A DNA stretch of 64,000 nucleotides from Pardosa pseudoannulata. Taxonomy: Eukaryota; Arthropoda; Arachnida; Araneae; Lycosidae. The stretch is from contig CM063503.1 of the NCBI GenBank assembly GCA_032207245.1, forward strand, positions 108,860,502 to 108,924,501, read 5' to 3'. The position numbers and the translations under genes are program-made. The notes below the pieces were generated by a model. It worked only from the letters and a program-made list of their open reading frames with translations. It made no database searches and was not told where the DNA came from. Shown here piece after piece: positions 1-12,380 of this stretch; within the stretch, counting starts at the first letter, position 1; every line of letters starts with the position of its first letter.

Positions 1-1168
1 AAAGGTACTAAAATACTTTGAAGTTCGTTTTATTAAAGTCAATATATGCTATTAAGTTTTATTTCCAAAATTTTGGTTTTAAGTTATTACTTTCAGTGTC
101 ATATTCAGCATATATTTTGGAATGATAGAAATCAAAGTATATAATACAATGGTTTTAAAATATGTGTATGAATAAAAGAAAATTTTAAATCTTCTTTGTG
201 TGGCGTTTTATTCCTGAATAATAAGGTGCAATATATATTCTATTAGTGTGACTACCTTTCTATTAGTTTTGACTATGATATTCTATTCTATTAGTTTTGA
301 CTACGGTGCTGAATGAGTGGAATTGTTCTTTTCCATTCTAAAAAAATACTGATATTCAAAAGACATGTACTTAGATTATTCTCTCAGATAAAATGAAACG
401 CATGTGACACTGTAACATTAAAAAGATGATTTTTAGAATTAGAAGACGTAATTTTCTTTTAAAAGTAATTATGACTTTATACTACATTTTGGCTGCAAAA
501 AATATGACGATATCTTTGAAATAGGGCAAAATCTCTATTCTAGAATTACTGATTTTTTTATGTATGCTTTTAATATTTTTTAAAAGAAATGTAGTTTAAT
601 TACTGTAGAATACTGTAATTACTACAATTTATAAGCACTAAATATATTGATTTATTTATATAAAGTGCACTACATTAGTTCTATGATGATAGTTGATAGG
701 AATATTTCTTTTTTTCTGAAATTACTGCTATATTTATGGTATACAATTACTATTCTTCTTACTTAAAAAATTAAGAATATAAAGCATTTAATGTTAAAAG
801 TGATTCCATGAATAAAGAAATGATTTTTAAACTAATAAAATTTTATTATATTTTCATTACCAACAAAAAGTAGGATGTTAAAGAATATGGGCAATTTTCT
901 GTTCAAGAGTAACAGATTCTCTATGCTTGTAAATTTTTTCGAGAAAGATACTGATGTTTCAGTAGTATATTTATAAACACTGTGCAAATCTAACTTATTC
1001 TTCCATAAATTCAATCTTTTCTGAAATTAAACATAAAATTAACTTAGAAATTACTTTATTTTATTCGGATATGAAGGTAAGATGCTTGATTTTAAAATTA
1101 TTTGTTCAGAAAATATACAGATGCTTACTTATAGTTCTGTGATTTATCAAAGTTTAAAACAATTGTTT

Positions 1169-1170
<2 letters not shown>
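1..1170. other. AT-rich stretch, no feature seen
   Basis: Very AT-rich sequence with frequent stops in all frames. The only open frame, 60 codons on the minus strand near 832-1014, has no recognisable motif. No repeat or RNA gene was recognised. Confidence 0.6.

Positions 1171-1222
<52 letters not shown>
1171..1222. repeat. (TA)n microsatellite
   Basis: Uninterrupted TA dinucleotides. It abuts one end of family A copy 1. Confidence 0.98.
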
Positions 1223-1224
<2 letters not shown>

Positions 1225-1641
1225 GAGACTGACCTATCAATGGGGGGTTGCAGTCATGGCCATAAAAATGATACCGTTTCAGCTAAAGACCTTTATTAAG
1301 ATAACTTTGAAGGACGGGTTCCCACTTCATCATAGAGACAAACTGAAGAGTCAGCTAGCATGAAGTTCTATGTACAAGACAAGTAACACCTTGGTCAACA
1401 TCTGTGGGAAAATATCTCTAGAAAAATCTGTCTCCGCTACTGTGTATCTCCTTTTTATTTGGAAATTTCCTAAATTGTCCGCTAGGGCCATGTAGGTTTA
1501 TAATTGGCCAGGCCCCTTCTCTGAGTGCGTAACCTGTAGCCCCAGTGGTCAATTTAGGTTAGGGGTTAAAAAGGGGAAGGGAAAATGACGCGGGAATTTT
1601 TACCCTTGATTTAAGTTTTGAAAACCCCTGAGAATTTTCCT

Positions 1642-1645
<4 letters not shown>
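1221..1645 (-). mobile_element. Family A repeat copy 1, solo-LTR-like
   Basis: GC-richer 425-bp block lying exactly between two (TA)n arrays. It is the reverse complement of 28509-28993, and 4981-5137 is a partial copy. Read on the minus strand it starts TGTAAGG next to TA repeats. It carries an AATAAA signal (TTTATT at 1292-1297 on the plus strand) about 75 bp before its other end. That end is ATTATA here and TTACA in copy 3. TG...CA-type ends, a late poly(A) signal and no coding capacity suggest a solo LTR. A MITE or a SINE-like element is the alternative. No internal retrotransposon domain is present. Confidence 0.6.
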
Positions 1646-1721
<76 letters not shown>

Positions 1722-1796
1722 AACAGACGGATATAGATAAATAGATAAATATAGATATAGATATAGATAGGTCGATAGATAGATAGATAAAGATAT
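1644..1796. repeat. (TA)n followed by GATA-like repeats
   Basis: TA array to about 1719, then imperfect ATAGATA/GATA tetranucleotides at about 1727-1796. It borders the TGTAAGG end of family A copy 1. Confidence 0.95.
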
Positions 1797-3735
1797 TGTT
1801 AAAGGTCTTTGTATAGATATGAATTAAATTGCAGAAATCAAATTTTTGGAATACAAAATAAAAAGATTACCTCGAATAGGATATTTCATGCTTAATTTTA
1901 ATATGTAAGACTTTTTATTTCCTATAGTTTTTTTGTGCCACCAAATTTATTAGGTTAGAAAAAATATATTTACACGCATGCATGATATTAATATCCACTC
2001 AGATTGTGTAATGTTAGCGTATTGAGTTTCTACTCTACTTATTGTTGCTCTATAAATATGTACTCCTGCAATACATAGGGCAACGATAACCAGATGATTT
2101 GTATCGCGAATTCTATAATTAAAACAAGTGCCCAGTGACCAGATTTGAAAAAATATTTTATCAAGCAACTTACTTTAAATATTAGAGTTGCTTAATTTTT
2201 TAATGTTTAATATTTGGAATATTCATCTTAAAGCACAATATTAATCAGAAAGCATTCATGTACTCCATGAACCTTGGTAATTTTGCACAGCTGAGATGTC
2301 TTGGTGTAAACATTCACCTTCTACTTTGCTGACGGCATCAAGACTGACAGGGAAAATTCCAGATGAGAGTCTAAGAAATTTGTTTTGGAAGATTTATTAC
2401 ATATATTTTCATACATAATAGTTGTTTCATGACTTCTCACTAATTTGAAGCTTTATGATTTTTTAAAAATTTTAAATAAACATTTTCGGTGAATTATATG
2501 CTGATTTCTTTAAAGTGAACCAAAAATACTCGAATTTGGAATTTGTAACCAGATATTTTATTTGAGTTTCTATAAAAATTCATTTTTTTATTAGGCCCAA
2601 GTATGCAGCTTTGACCGGTGCTGAGTTATTAGCCACCGGAGTAAAAGTTAGCATTTGGTTGATCCTAGTTTCTAGTAAATTCATAAGTCCAATGCCTAGA
2701 CATTTGTTATTATGTTTATATAACTGCTCCATAGAGTTAACTAAAAACTTTTTAAAGTTAGAATAACTATACTTCATATATTTCACTACAATTTATTAAA
2801 ATATAAAAACTAGTTAAAAGAAATATATTATGCTCTCATAAACTGCATTATGTTTGCTCTTTAATAAGTCTGTTTATGAATAATAGATGATGTTTGTAAA
2901 TATTTTCATATTTTCTTTTAAACTGCTAATATCTCTACCTAAAGAGATTGAGTGACAGTACAATTTGATATGAAAATTATACATCACATTACATTTATAC
3001 ATCACTTCCATTTTACACTTTATTACACATCTAATGGGACCTTTTTGGTTGTTCTGAAAAACGTTAAGCAAGTGTTCCTTAAAAAAGACGTAATATATTG
3101 TAACTCAATATATTTTTAACCCTTAATTTGACAAGATGTTTTTTTTAAATATTTTTTAATTTCTATTATTTTTCCATGTCTGTATAGACATTAGGATCTC
3201 TGTAAAATAAACAAAAAAATACATCATTTTACATTTTTGAGATAATTCATGTCAGCTGTTGCGAACACTGACATTTATGTTATATAGTAGTTATAAATAT
3301 ATATGTCCGGTGTAGCGGCCAAATTAGGGGTTAAACAGAAACATATAAAGAAATAATTATTGAAAACTAAATTAGGTTGACATCAATTATTCTCAAATGC
3401 AATAATTTTTTTTATCTTTAAAAATTTTCAATAAAATCCTCTTTTTTAAAGACAGTTATAAGTATCACATTTGAATGCTATTTATTCCACGATTGCTCTA
3501 GAAATATGGCTGTCTGTATACATGTTTGGAATACACACATATGAATTTTCAAAATTGTTTGAATATTAAATAAAATAATATATACCCTTTAATTTAAAAC
3601 TTCTTTTATCTCTTCTGAATACAAAAGAATAATTGTATATGTTTCCTTTTAAAATTGATTATAGATAGTACCTACTGATGCATCGTATTATTAATATAAC
3701 ATTAAAAGTATTACACCAATTAGTATTCACGTCTG
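1797..3735. other. AT-rich stretch, no feature seen
   Basis: No gene, repeat family or RNA recognised. Minus-strand open frames of 65-72 codons (1950-2168, 2580-2786, 2874-3071) have low-information composition and no motif, and look like chance. Confidence 0.55.
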
Positions 3736-3925
3736 TTTCCACGAGATTTCTGCTCACTGTTCGCCTTTAAAGATTAAAAAACTCCCCTTCGGAAAGGCGA
3801 GAAAATAATTTCTTCGTAATGTATGACTGTTTCGTAACAAAGAAAAATACGAACGAAATGAGAGGGGAATTTTATCCCACAGTGTTTTGTGGGATCTCGT
3901 TATTTTTTTTTTTCCCAGCGAGCGT
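3736..3925. other. GC-enriched patch with a hairpin
   Basis: Locally GC-richer segment with several CpGs. It contains an inverted repeat at 3874-3895: arms ATCCCACA and TGTGGGAT with a 6-nt loop. It is followed by a poly-T run at about 3902-3913. No coding frame or known element was recognised. It could be a regulatory segment or an old element end. Confidence 0.35.
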
Positions 3926-4569
3926 TCAATCCCCGTTGATTCACTATTACATTAAGAAATCAATACTTTCCGAAAACATAGCGAACAGATAATGCAGATA
4001 AATGAAATCTTTTATATCTTCAAATCCGAAAACTGTGTCAAAACAGACTCGGGAAGTTTTATTTCTGTGATTTCTCTTCATTAAACAGTAGAATGCGTTA
4101 GCTGATGGTGGTATATTGTCCGCTCTTTTAGACTTTTGATAATGTCTGGACATTAGTCAATACCCGGGTAAAAATAAGAGTAAAAATAAAGTTGTGAGGG
4201 ATTTTCTAAATAATAAGACTCTAAGACTATTTTATACAGATACTTAGGGCCACTATCTATTTTCAAATTAGAGTATAGTAGGAGGGTTTTATTTGTTGTT
4301 TAAGCCATTTGTCATGGCCTGTCACACATTAAATGAGAGAATACAACTATATTAAGTTGATTTTGGGTATTTACTGTTCACACTAACTTGAAAAATTTAC
4401 ATTTGATCTTTTATATATATAAATGGATTCTAAAATATTTTTGTCATGAATTTAATTTAACCCAGATTTCAGAGAAATATAATCAATTATTATAATTGCT
4501 TGATCTCTAGTTTACATTTGTAACATTTTTTTATTTATTTCAATGATTTGATGTTCTGAGTTCACACTA

Positions 4570-4570
<1 letters not shown>
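3926..4570. other. AT-rich stretch, no feature seen
   Basis: A 68-codon minus frame at 3947-4153 has no recognisable motif. No other structure was found. Confidence 0.5.
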
Positions 4571-4639
<69 letters not shown>

Positions 4640-4702
4640 GTATATATGTATATATATGTATATGTATATATATATGTATATATATGTATATATGTATATG
4701 TA

Positions 4703-4774
<72 letters not shown>

Positions 4775-4980
4775 TATATGTATATATATTATATATAAAT
4801 GTATATATATATATATTTAGATATGTATTATATATATATATTTATATATATATAATATATATATATATATATTTTTATATATATATTTATATATTTTAGT
4901 TATATATATAAAATTTATATATATTATATATATATATATTTATATTTTATATATTTTATATATATTTTTTATTATATATA
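4571..4980. repeat. Long compound (TA)n/TATG array
   Basis: About 410 bp of TA dinucleotides interrupted by TATG, TATT and TTTA variants. Tyr/Ile open frames here are artefacts. Confidence 0.97.
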
Positions 4981-5137
4981 TAAGGAAAATTCTCAGGAGT
5001 TTTCAAACCTGAAGTCAAGTGTTAAAAATCCCGCGTCCTTTTGCATTCCCCTTTTTAATTCCTCACCTAAATTTACCACTAGGGCTACAGATCACGGACT
5101 TAGAGAAGGGGCCTGACCAGTTATAACTCTACAGTGC
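4981..5137 (+). mobile_element. Family A repeat copy 2, truncated
   Basis: Begins TAAGGAAAATTCTCAGGAG directly after the TA array. It matches the first ~155 bp of family A as read in copy 3 (plus strand), then breaks into (CA)n. A short match to a distal part of family A (GGTGTCATTTTTAT) recurs near 5310-5326. This suggests a fuller copy whose middle was lost or replaced by microsatellite. Confidence 0.6.
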
Positions 5138-5245
5138 ACCACACACACACACACACACACAACACACACACACACACACATATATGTATATATATATAAT
5201 ATATTTTAAATATATATATATATTAATTTTATATATATATAATTT
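5138..5245. repeat. (CA)n then degenerate (TA)n
   Basis: CA dinucleotides to about 5180 with one interruption, then AT-only imperfect repeats. Confidence 0.95.
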
Positions 5246-5520
5246 TACTTTGACCATTTGTTATATCCGATAAGCTAAATTTTCTACGTTTCTTTTAAAG
5301 GTTTTTAAAAGTGGTGTCATTTTTATAGCTACACATCTAGAAGTCCCTTTTATCCCACTGACTCAAATGTCAATATCACACAAAAAAAACACTGAACCTA
5401 ATGCTTAATCCGTCTACATAGTATGAGATTTATATTTGAAAGATATATATATATAAATTTACTTTAAACCAATTTTTAATATCCAGATTTTAGTCACGAA
5501 ATAAAAAATATTAGTTATTA

Positions 5521-5860
5521 GTGTTCTTTTATAAAAAGTGTCATGAAATTCAAAATTATGAAATTTTAAAATTTCATAAATTTTCTTATTAAATATTTTT
5601 ATCAAAGTCAACAAATATCTTGAATAAAGATTTTAGCTCAAGAAATTTGTCTACACTATTTGATGAATAAATGATTAGTTGGTTGAAAATGAAAAAAAAA
5701 ATGGATTGTTATTAAAAATGTTCTACTCTGTTCTCTAACTTAACTGGATCATCTACGATGTTTTCTTTCATGTCGTTTAGATGAACAAGTTTATCAATGC
5801 TGACTCTACGTTTAACAAAAAAACACAATTATTTATTTACATTTATTTATAAAAATTGGT
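5521..5860 (+). repeat. Diverged tandem duplication, unit 1
   Basis: Matches the following unit at about 5861-6235 with an offset of about 378 bp in the best-conserved 3' half. Examples are AGAAATTTGTCTACACTATT at 5641 and again at 6019, and the shared TTTATCAATGCTGACTCTA. The 3' ~200 bp is roughly 90% alike; the 5' part is more diverged with indels. No coding frame is kept. Confidence 0.85.
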
Positions 5861-6235
5861 GCCTCTTTATAAAAAGCAGAGTCATGTGATAATTCAAAAT
5901 ATGAAAACTGATTAATATTTCCTAAATTTAATTCTTTTATCAGTTCTTTATTTTAAAATATTCATAAGCAGTCAACAATTTATTAGCTTAAATATCTATA
6001 GAAGATTATTTTAGCTGAAGAAATTTGTCTACACTATTTGATCAATAAATGATTAGTTGGATGAAAATGAAAAAAATGGATTGTTATTAAAAACGTTGTA
6101 CACTGCTCTCTAACTTAACTGGATCAGCTACGATGTTTTCTTTCATGTCGTTTGGATGAACAAGTTTATCAATGCTGACTCTAGATTTAACAAAACAACA
6201 CTAATATTTATTTAGAAAAAATATTATAAGAATAA
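5861..6235 (+). repeat. Diverged tandem duplication, unit 2
   Basis: Second unit of the 5.5-6.2 kb duplication. It is longer than unit 1 because of indels in its AT-rich 5' part. Confidence 0.85.
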
Positions 6236-6647
6236 AAATATTAATTTTACTGGAGGCTGACCATCAAAATAAATTTCACAGTACCAAAGAAAAAAGAAAC
6301 TTTCGATGGTATTCAGTGAAAACGAAACATCTCATTTCCTCTCGAATTTCCTTCTATATACCGATACATGTTTATTCGTCCAAGACTCTCCGAGTTCTGT
6401 TTTGTTCTCCTTTTTCGCTTTTGATTGGACTTAATATTCTACTTCCCTTCTATTTATAGCAACCCAGAAGAATCCTTTAGATCCAATCACCTCTTCTCAG
6501 TCCCTTGTCTTTATGTCTCTCCGAACCCACCTGAAATGAATTCTCTAATATCACCAAAAATGTCAAATTCAGAGACTTTATGAGTGCAATAACTGGGCAA
6601 CCCAGAGAGACACGTGGTGGAGATATTACGGACCCACATCCGATATG

Positions 6648-6649
<2 letters not shown>
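6236..6649 (+). other. GC-richer segment with promoter-like motifs, possible TE remnant
   Basis: Contains an inverted CCAAT box (GATTGG, 6423-6428) about 25 bp before TATTTATA (6451-6458), followed by pyrimidine-rich sequence. CTGGG-CAA-CCCAG forms a hairpin at 6593-6605. It ends against a TA/TG array, as the LTR-like repeats in this window do. This resembles an LTR or promoter, but no second copy is present and no gene follows. Confidence 0.25.

Positions 6650-6712
<63 letters not shown>
6650..6712. repeat. (TA)n(TG)n microsatellite
   Basis: TA to about 6682, then about 15 TG units. Confidence 0.97.
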
Positions 6713-6713
<1 letters not shown>

Positions 6714-7080
6714 TCCATTTTTATAAAACTTCTTGACAAAGGAGAAAGCTCAACAGCTAGCACTAATAAAGATGCAATCGGGCCAACATTGAACAGGACG
6801 GCACAAGTCTAATTTAAACTTTATTCCAGAACATTTACAACGCACATCTTTTCTACTTCACGACAGACAAAGAAAAGCCACAGAGTTCACTCTGATCGAA
6901 CAGAGGTGTACCCAAGAGCGATGACAGGAAGAATTTTCACACGGTAAAAATCAACTTAATAAGCGAATTAAATGCAATAGCAGCAAAACGCGAAACCATT
7001 TGCCGCCGACAGCTGGAAAACATGCTGAATGGACAGAAAGTTTACAGTTTTAGGACAGAAAGGAATGTTAAGTGGAAAAT
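6713..7080 (-). other. GC-richer unidentified segment, possible TE remnant
   Basis: Distinctly less AT-rich than its surroundings and bounded by a TA/TG array. On the minus strand an AATAAA signal occurs near 6815-6825. Every frame has stops. Its placement and composition match families A and B, but I see no second copy in the window. Confidence 0.3.
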
Positions 7081-7187
7081 ACTCCGTTGATTAAACTATT
7101 TAGAGGCTGGAGAAAAGATTTAAATGAATTAGAATGAGAGAGAGGAGGTTTTTAAAGAAATATTAGAGTTAAATAATTTTGATATAT

Positions 7188-7258
<71 letters not shown>

Positions 7259-7301
7259 GCATATATACATATATGCATATATATATATACACACACACAC
7301 A

Positions 7302-7357
<56 letters not shown>
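7188..7357. repeat. Compound (TA)n / (CA)n array
   Basis: Two long TA tracts flank about 60 bp of CATATG, GCATATA and CACACA variants. Open frames of up to 95 codons on both strands are Tyr/Ile artefacts. Confidence 0.97.
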
Positions 7358-7364
<7 letters not shown>

Positions 7365-8861
7365 GCATGTGTATGTGTCTCACACCATACACATTGCATG
7401 GATCCAAATCCAACATGTTTGTTAATATTTATTATTTGGTTCGTAAATTATAGATGATTTCCTAAACGTTATATCTGTTTTCTACTATTAATATTACAGA
7501 TGAGGAGATAAAATAATTTACAAGCTACTTGATTTCTTAGTTTCCACTGTTTTGGGAAAAACAGAACAGCTTCAAATTGGCTGCAAACATTATTGATTAT
7601 TATTTCCTTTAGAGACCAGATATCTGTATTCAACCATTTGGGTATGATGCCCATTAACATCAGCGTAAATATTAAAAATTATGCTAACAATGCTGTTTTC
7701 CTAACAATAAGAGAAGGATATTGGTAGCTAGACCCTGTATTACATCAAATTATTATGGATACTTTGCTTTAGTTCTTGTTAAACAATGTTTAACAATAAA
7801 CATCCTATTAACTGTAAGATGCCGGATTTAACACACAAGAACACACATATGTATGTAGATATATGCATATAAAGTTGTAGTATAAATCAAAGATGACAAA
7901 CCATTTTCAAGTCATGTGCCAATTATTCTTACAAATGCATTCAGATGCACAATGCAGCTGGAGCATTTTTAATACATTCTAATGATGTTAAAGATCTTTT
8001 AGCATGTCAACCTGTACGCCTTGAAATAACAATGGATTCAGTTTAAGGCTTCTTTTACCAATGAAGAATGCAAGGATTTTTCTTATGATAGCAAAAAGTA
8101 CTGAATAAAATGTCTAATAGTAGGTGAACCTGAACCAAAATAAATTGGTTAAAATGTTTTCGCTGTTAAGCAAGAAATCTAAGCAATCTCCATAGATAAA
8201 AGAAATCTTTAATTGGATCCATTGCTTTTTCAACGTGTGCAGGTTGGCGTGTGATAAGGTATTTAAGTTCACTATTGCGGTCGGAAAATAGGGTTAATGG
8301 CAGGGCCATGAGTTTAAATTAATTTACTGCAGTTAAAAAGACATACGTGTATTGGAGTTCAAATCTACAGTAGAAAGTAATCTCTTGGCTAAAAACAGGA
8401 TCTCTGTCGTAGCTTTGCAGATGGTATTGCAGCTTCCAGAGAGTCTCTTTTGTTGAAGATAATTTTGTATAGTTTTATTCTTTTATGAATTTGATATATG
8501 GTCAAGCAGTTAGTGGTATAGAATATTGCTCGTCTGCATAGGTACTTATGAAGCAATAGATGAGAAGAGAATTTTGATGTTGCACTTTTTACGTCCGTAG
8601 TGTTAAAATGTGTCTATTTTCGCTTCGCTGCATGCGAACATCCACGATTGTTTGTAGAGACTTCATTGAAAAGAAAAAAAACAGTAGTTCATTTGAGGCC
8701 AACTTATAAACTAATATATGCATAAACTATTACTTTCGACGACTATTTTTTTATATTTTTAAACAATATTGTTCATTTTTTAAGTTAGAGATTATTCTTT
8801 CCATTATTTCTTATTAGGATCTGCATATGTTTTCAAATTTTAACTTCCGTTTTCTAATGTA
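7358..8861. other. Unique AT-rich sequence, no feature recognised
   Basis: Somewhat less AT-extreme than elsewhere. A minus 63-codon frame at 7469-7660 lacks motifs. No repeat or RNA was recognised. Confidence 0.5.
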
Positions 8862-9145
8862 GCCTCCACACAATGGCCAATTGTTCACCACTTCCTGATG
8901 GTGGCCTTGAACGATGGTTCATGGGTTGCATCCACACGCTGGGCCACTAAATGGCGCCAAACACGTGGATTCGTCCATAGGATCTACTGCGAGCTTTAAC
9001 TGCGCATCTGGCTGCCTTTGATCTTTGGAGAAAAACGAAATTGTTCGCCAAAGCTATTTTATTGCCTACCGCCATCGACCACGATAAACCAAACCCCCTT
9101 CAGATGGTGGTCATGGCTTGCAGTGGGCCATAGTGTGGAGAGGCC
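8862..9145. mobile_element. MITE-like element with terminal inverted repeats
   Basis: A 284-bp GC-rich block. The left end GCCTCCACACAATGGCC (8862-8878) is an imperfect inverted match to the right end GGCCATAGTGTGGAGAGGCC (9126-9145). Subterminal CCTGATGGTGGCC (near 8896) and CAGATGGTGGTC (near 9101) are also inverted relatives. A further TIR-like stretch, ATCCACACGCTGGGCCA, sits at about 8930-8946. There is no coding capacity. A non-autonomous DNA transposon fits best. The superfamily is undecided because the target duplication is not clear. Confidence 0.65.
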
Positions 9146-11240
9146 TTAAAAATTTGTTAATTTCTTTATTTTTACTTAAATAAATTTCCTTTCCCAAAAA
9201 TTTTTATGGAATTGAAATTAAATTTGGCAAAGATGTCTTACTAATTTCTTACTATATAATGAACTATTCGAATGTCTAATGAAATATTAATGAAATATTT
9301 GAAATCTAATTATGACGAAATTAATTTTTTTAGTGACCAGATAAATATTATTTATCACCAGACGAGATAAATATTTATTTTAGTGTCCAGAGAAATATAA
9401 TATTATCATCCACGAAATTACAAGCAAACGTAGTAAAATTGGAGGTGAATGAAAATTTGCATAAAAATTTGAATAAAATATTTTCGGTTTTAACTTACAT
9501 ATATGCCATAAAATTATTAAAATATAAAGTTTAAGGCGCATTCAAATTATTGGCAAAATTAATTATAAATTACTTAAGATTTGAAAGTCCATTAAAATTT
9601 CATTCCATTTCCCAGATTTTTATGTCATTTTTATTGTAAATATGGATTGTTAGCTTGAATATTAAATAATTCAATATATTCCTCTAAATTAGGTGCATAC
9701 CCCAACCAAATAATAATAGTAAAAAATAGACCTATTGTTTCTCATATAAACTACATAATTATAAAAAATGGAGAAAAATTATTTATTCTATAATTAGGAA
9801 TCCTTTTTTTACAACGTCTGATTCTAAGAAATTGTCAGTGGCCTCAAATTTTCATCAAAAATGGAATATATTTTAATATATTTTTCCTTGCATGAACTTA
9901 TGAAACAAACTTAGGGATAAACTTTCAGTTTATTAAATATTCATTTTCTGGCAATCGTCTAATGTTTATCAGTGGAACCATTGTTTTAACATAAAAGAGT
10001 TTTGGAGATGGTTCAAATTTACTTTTTCTTGGAAATAAGGGCAATAATTAGCAATCCATTAATGGTTTTTTGCAGTCAGTGCCCCAAATGTATATATAAT
10101 GCTAAACTTTATGCTTTTCTTTAAAACTTTATTATAAATAGCATAATATACCTCAATAAGAATATGAAATTAAAAAAATACTTTATTAGAAAGCTATTGG
10201 TATTCATTGCTTTATATGTCTTGCATAACATAATATATTTACTTTCAAATTTTTATATATTGGAAAATTTGCCTAGTTATTGCTCGATGACTTTATAAAT
10301 CATGTACATGGAGCATAACGGATAAAGAATAAATCATAGTATTTTTATTTTTTCCTTTAAAAACATATTTAAAAAGTTTAAAAAATTGTTGAGTACTTGA
10401 CATGAAAACGTGTTATTATTAAAACCGCAGAGAATTATAAAATTATTATCCATGAAAATACAAAGACACGTAGATTGAAAGAAATTAGATTGTTTTAATC
10501 AATTGTTTATATTACAGAAATTTTACTACGAAAATTTCAAGTTCTTAAAAGATTTAATGCTATGAAATATATTTCCCCTATGCATTTCTTTAACTCATAA
10601 ATTTATACCGCATTGCTTCGTTTCAAGGTGCCTATTTTTACCTAAACACATATTATCTTATTCTTAAGATTGGATTTCATTTGATTAATTTCTAATTTAT
10701 TTGATTTAATTAATTATATTTTTCCGAATGTGAGCGATGTTAAAAAATTAAATGATAAAGATATATCAATTGGATATATATTTTGTAAGATAAAAAAACC
10801 GCAAGCTATTAAAAATATTTCTTTAGATTTGTATTTCATGGTCGCAAGATTACTTAAAGTGTTCACTCGACCAATGAAGTGCCTGATGGCAATTCTATTG
10901 AGCGCAAATCGGCATTTTCGATCTTTAGTTTCAACAAATGTAGCAGATTGATGGAGTAATTAAATGACTTTTTCGGCAAACTTTGAAATTATTCTGCGGG
11001 TACACACCATAGTAATTTTTAGATGATAGGAAGTAGATTCTGAATCATTCAGCGATGATAGGAATTTAATTTCTTTGATAGGGGCGTATTTATATTAGTT
11101 TTACTGATTATTATTCTTAATTGCAAAAAACTCAAAACTTGTTTTTGTTTTTTGGTTTGAGTTCTTTTTTACTCTTTCGTTCTCTATTTTCAAACACCCA
11201 TATACACATGCCCATGTTTAAGCAGTGACGCATTCATACA
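9146..11240. other. AT-rich stretch, no feature seen
   Basis: No recognised gene or element. Short echoes such as GTGACCAGATAAATAT and GTGTCCAGAGAAATAT at 9330-9400 are minor local repeats. A 73-codon plus frame at 10730-10951 starts at GTG and has no motif. Confidence 0.5.
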
Positions 11241-11334
11241 CACAAACACATATATATACACATATTTTCCTGCATATATAGATATATCTGCATATATACG
11301 TGTGTGCACACATTTAATTGTACATGCATGTAAT
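11241..11334. repeat. Degenerate CA/TA-rich microsatellite remnant
   Basis: Mixed CACATATA, TGCATATA and GTGTGCACAC motifs, probably an eroded array. It precedes family B copy 1. Confidence 0.6.
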
Positions 11335-11685
11335 GTCGTCCTCCAGAGTTAAGGCGAATGGAAAATAGTCTTCTTGATGATAATAATAAGTTTATTTAAC
11401 TCATCGTTCTTAAGGAAAGTAACTTGCGCCATTTTCATTGTTCGTGACGGAGCTATGCGTGGAATAGGTGTTGTCAGCTCCATGTCCGCTCGTTCACTGA
11501 TCTTATCAGTTTGCATTCTCATCAAATTCTTCCAAAATGCTTCCACCTGACTGGATTATCCTGAAAGTTTACGCGAGCTTGGGTCTTTTTCATTTATTTT
11601 ATTATTATAAAAGAGTTCCCTTTTTAAAATCGTTTTCAACTTATGCAATTTCCAACTACCCCTTTTTTAGACCTGACATGGATAT
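11335..11685 (-). mobile_element. Family B repeat copy 1, solo-LTR-like
   Basis: About 350 bp homologous to 24811-25122 (same orientation) and to the reverse complement of 22393-22730. Shared blocks include GTTAAGGCGAATGGAAAA near the left end, TCATCGTTCTTA, CAGCTCCATG, ATAAAAGAGTT and TTTTTTAGACCTGA at the right end. Read on the minus strand it begins TGTCAGGTCT and has a TATA-like TTTATAATAA. This copy is not embedded in a fresh TA array, only near an eroded one. Frames are broken by stops. Confidence 0.65.
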
Positions 11686-12250
11686 ATGAATACTAATTAA
11701 ATAATTTATTATTATTAATACTCCCTGAATATTTATCTTCTAAGATATTAGAAACCTTACATTTTTAAAGTTAAGATGATTTGTTACAAATTTGTAAGCA
11801 TAAAACTCTGCTCTGATTAAAAGCAAATTTTCTGATTATTCTGATTTTTTAAGAAATAAGTTAAAAAAATCAATATTTTTTTTAAACAGCTTCAAAATGA
11901 CTGGATATTTTTTAATCAAAGTTATCTTGATATGTTTTTATAAATATGAAATTTCTGATGTACAAAATGCTCAATACAATCATACGAAAATATTTTTTTA
12001 AATACTGTATAAATTTTATTTAACAACCATTGTAAAAACTTCTCTATAAAATATTAAATGGGTTTGTTTAAACCTATATCCACACAAAACTTAAAATCTT
12101 ATAAAATTCTTATTAGTTTTGTCTGAAAAATTTGTCTTTACGGATAAAATTACAAAAATTGTCGATCAACTAGTTCAAGGGGGCCATACACTGCTATGAG
12201 TTATCACTTAAGTAATAAGGAAAAATCATATCACATGTAGCAGAAAGATA
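11686..12250. other. AT-rich stretch, no feature seen
   Basis: Nothing recognised on either strand. Confidence 0.5.
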
Positions 12251-12254
12251 CATT

Positions 12255-12380
12255 CCCCCCCCCCTAATGTTCGGTATTTGTGTCAGTAATACTGTTTTAT
12301 TAACCTCGTTTGGCTCAATGTCTTTTTTTAGGATTCAGTGAGATTAAACTATACAAAACCAAATCCCCCCCCTAATGTTG
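12255..12380. repeat. Direct repeat of a C-tract motif
   Basis: C10 followed by TAATGTT (12255-12271) recurs as C8 followed by TAATGTT (12365-12379), 110 bp apart. The sequence between is ordinary. It may be a target duplication or a local duplication. Confidence 0.6.
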
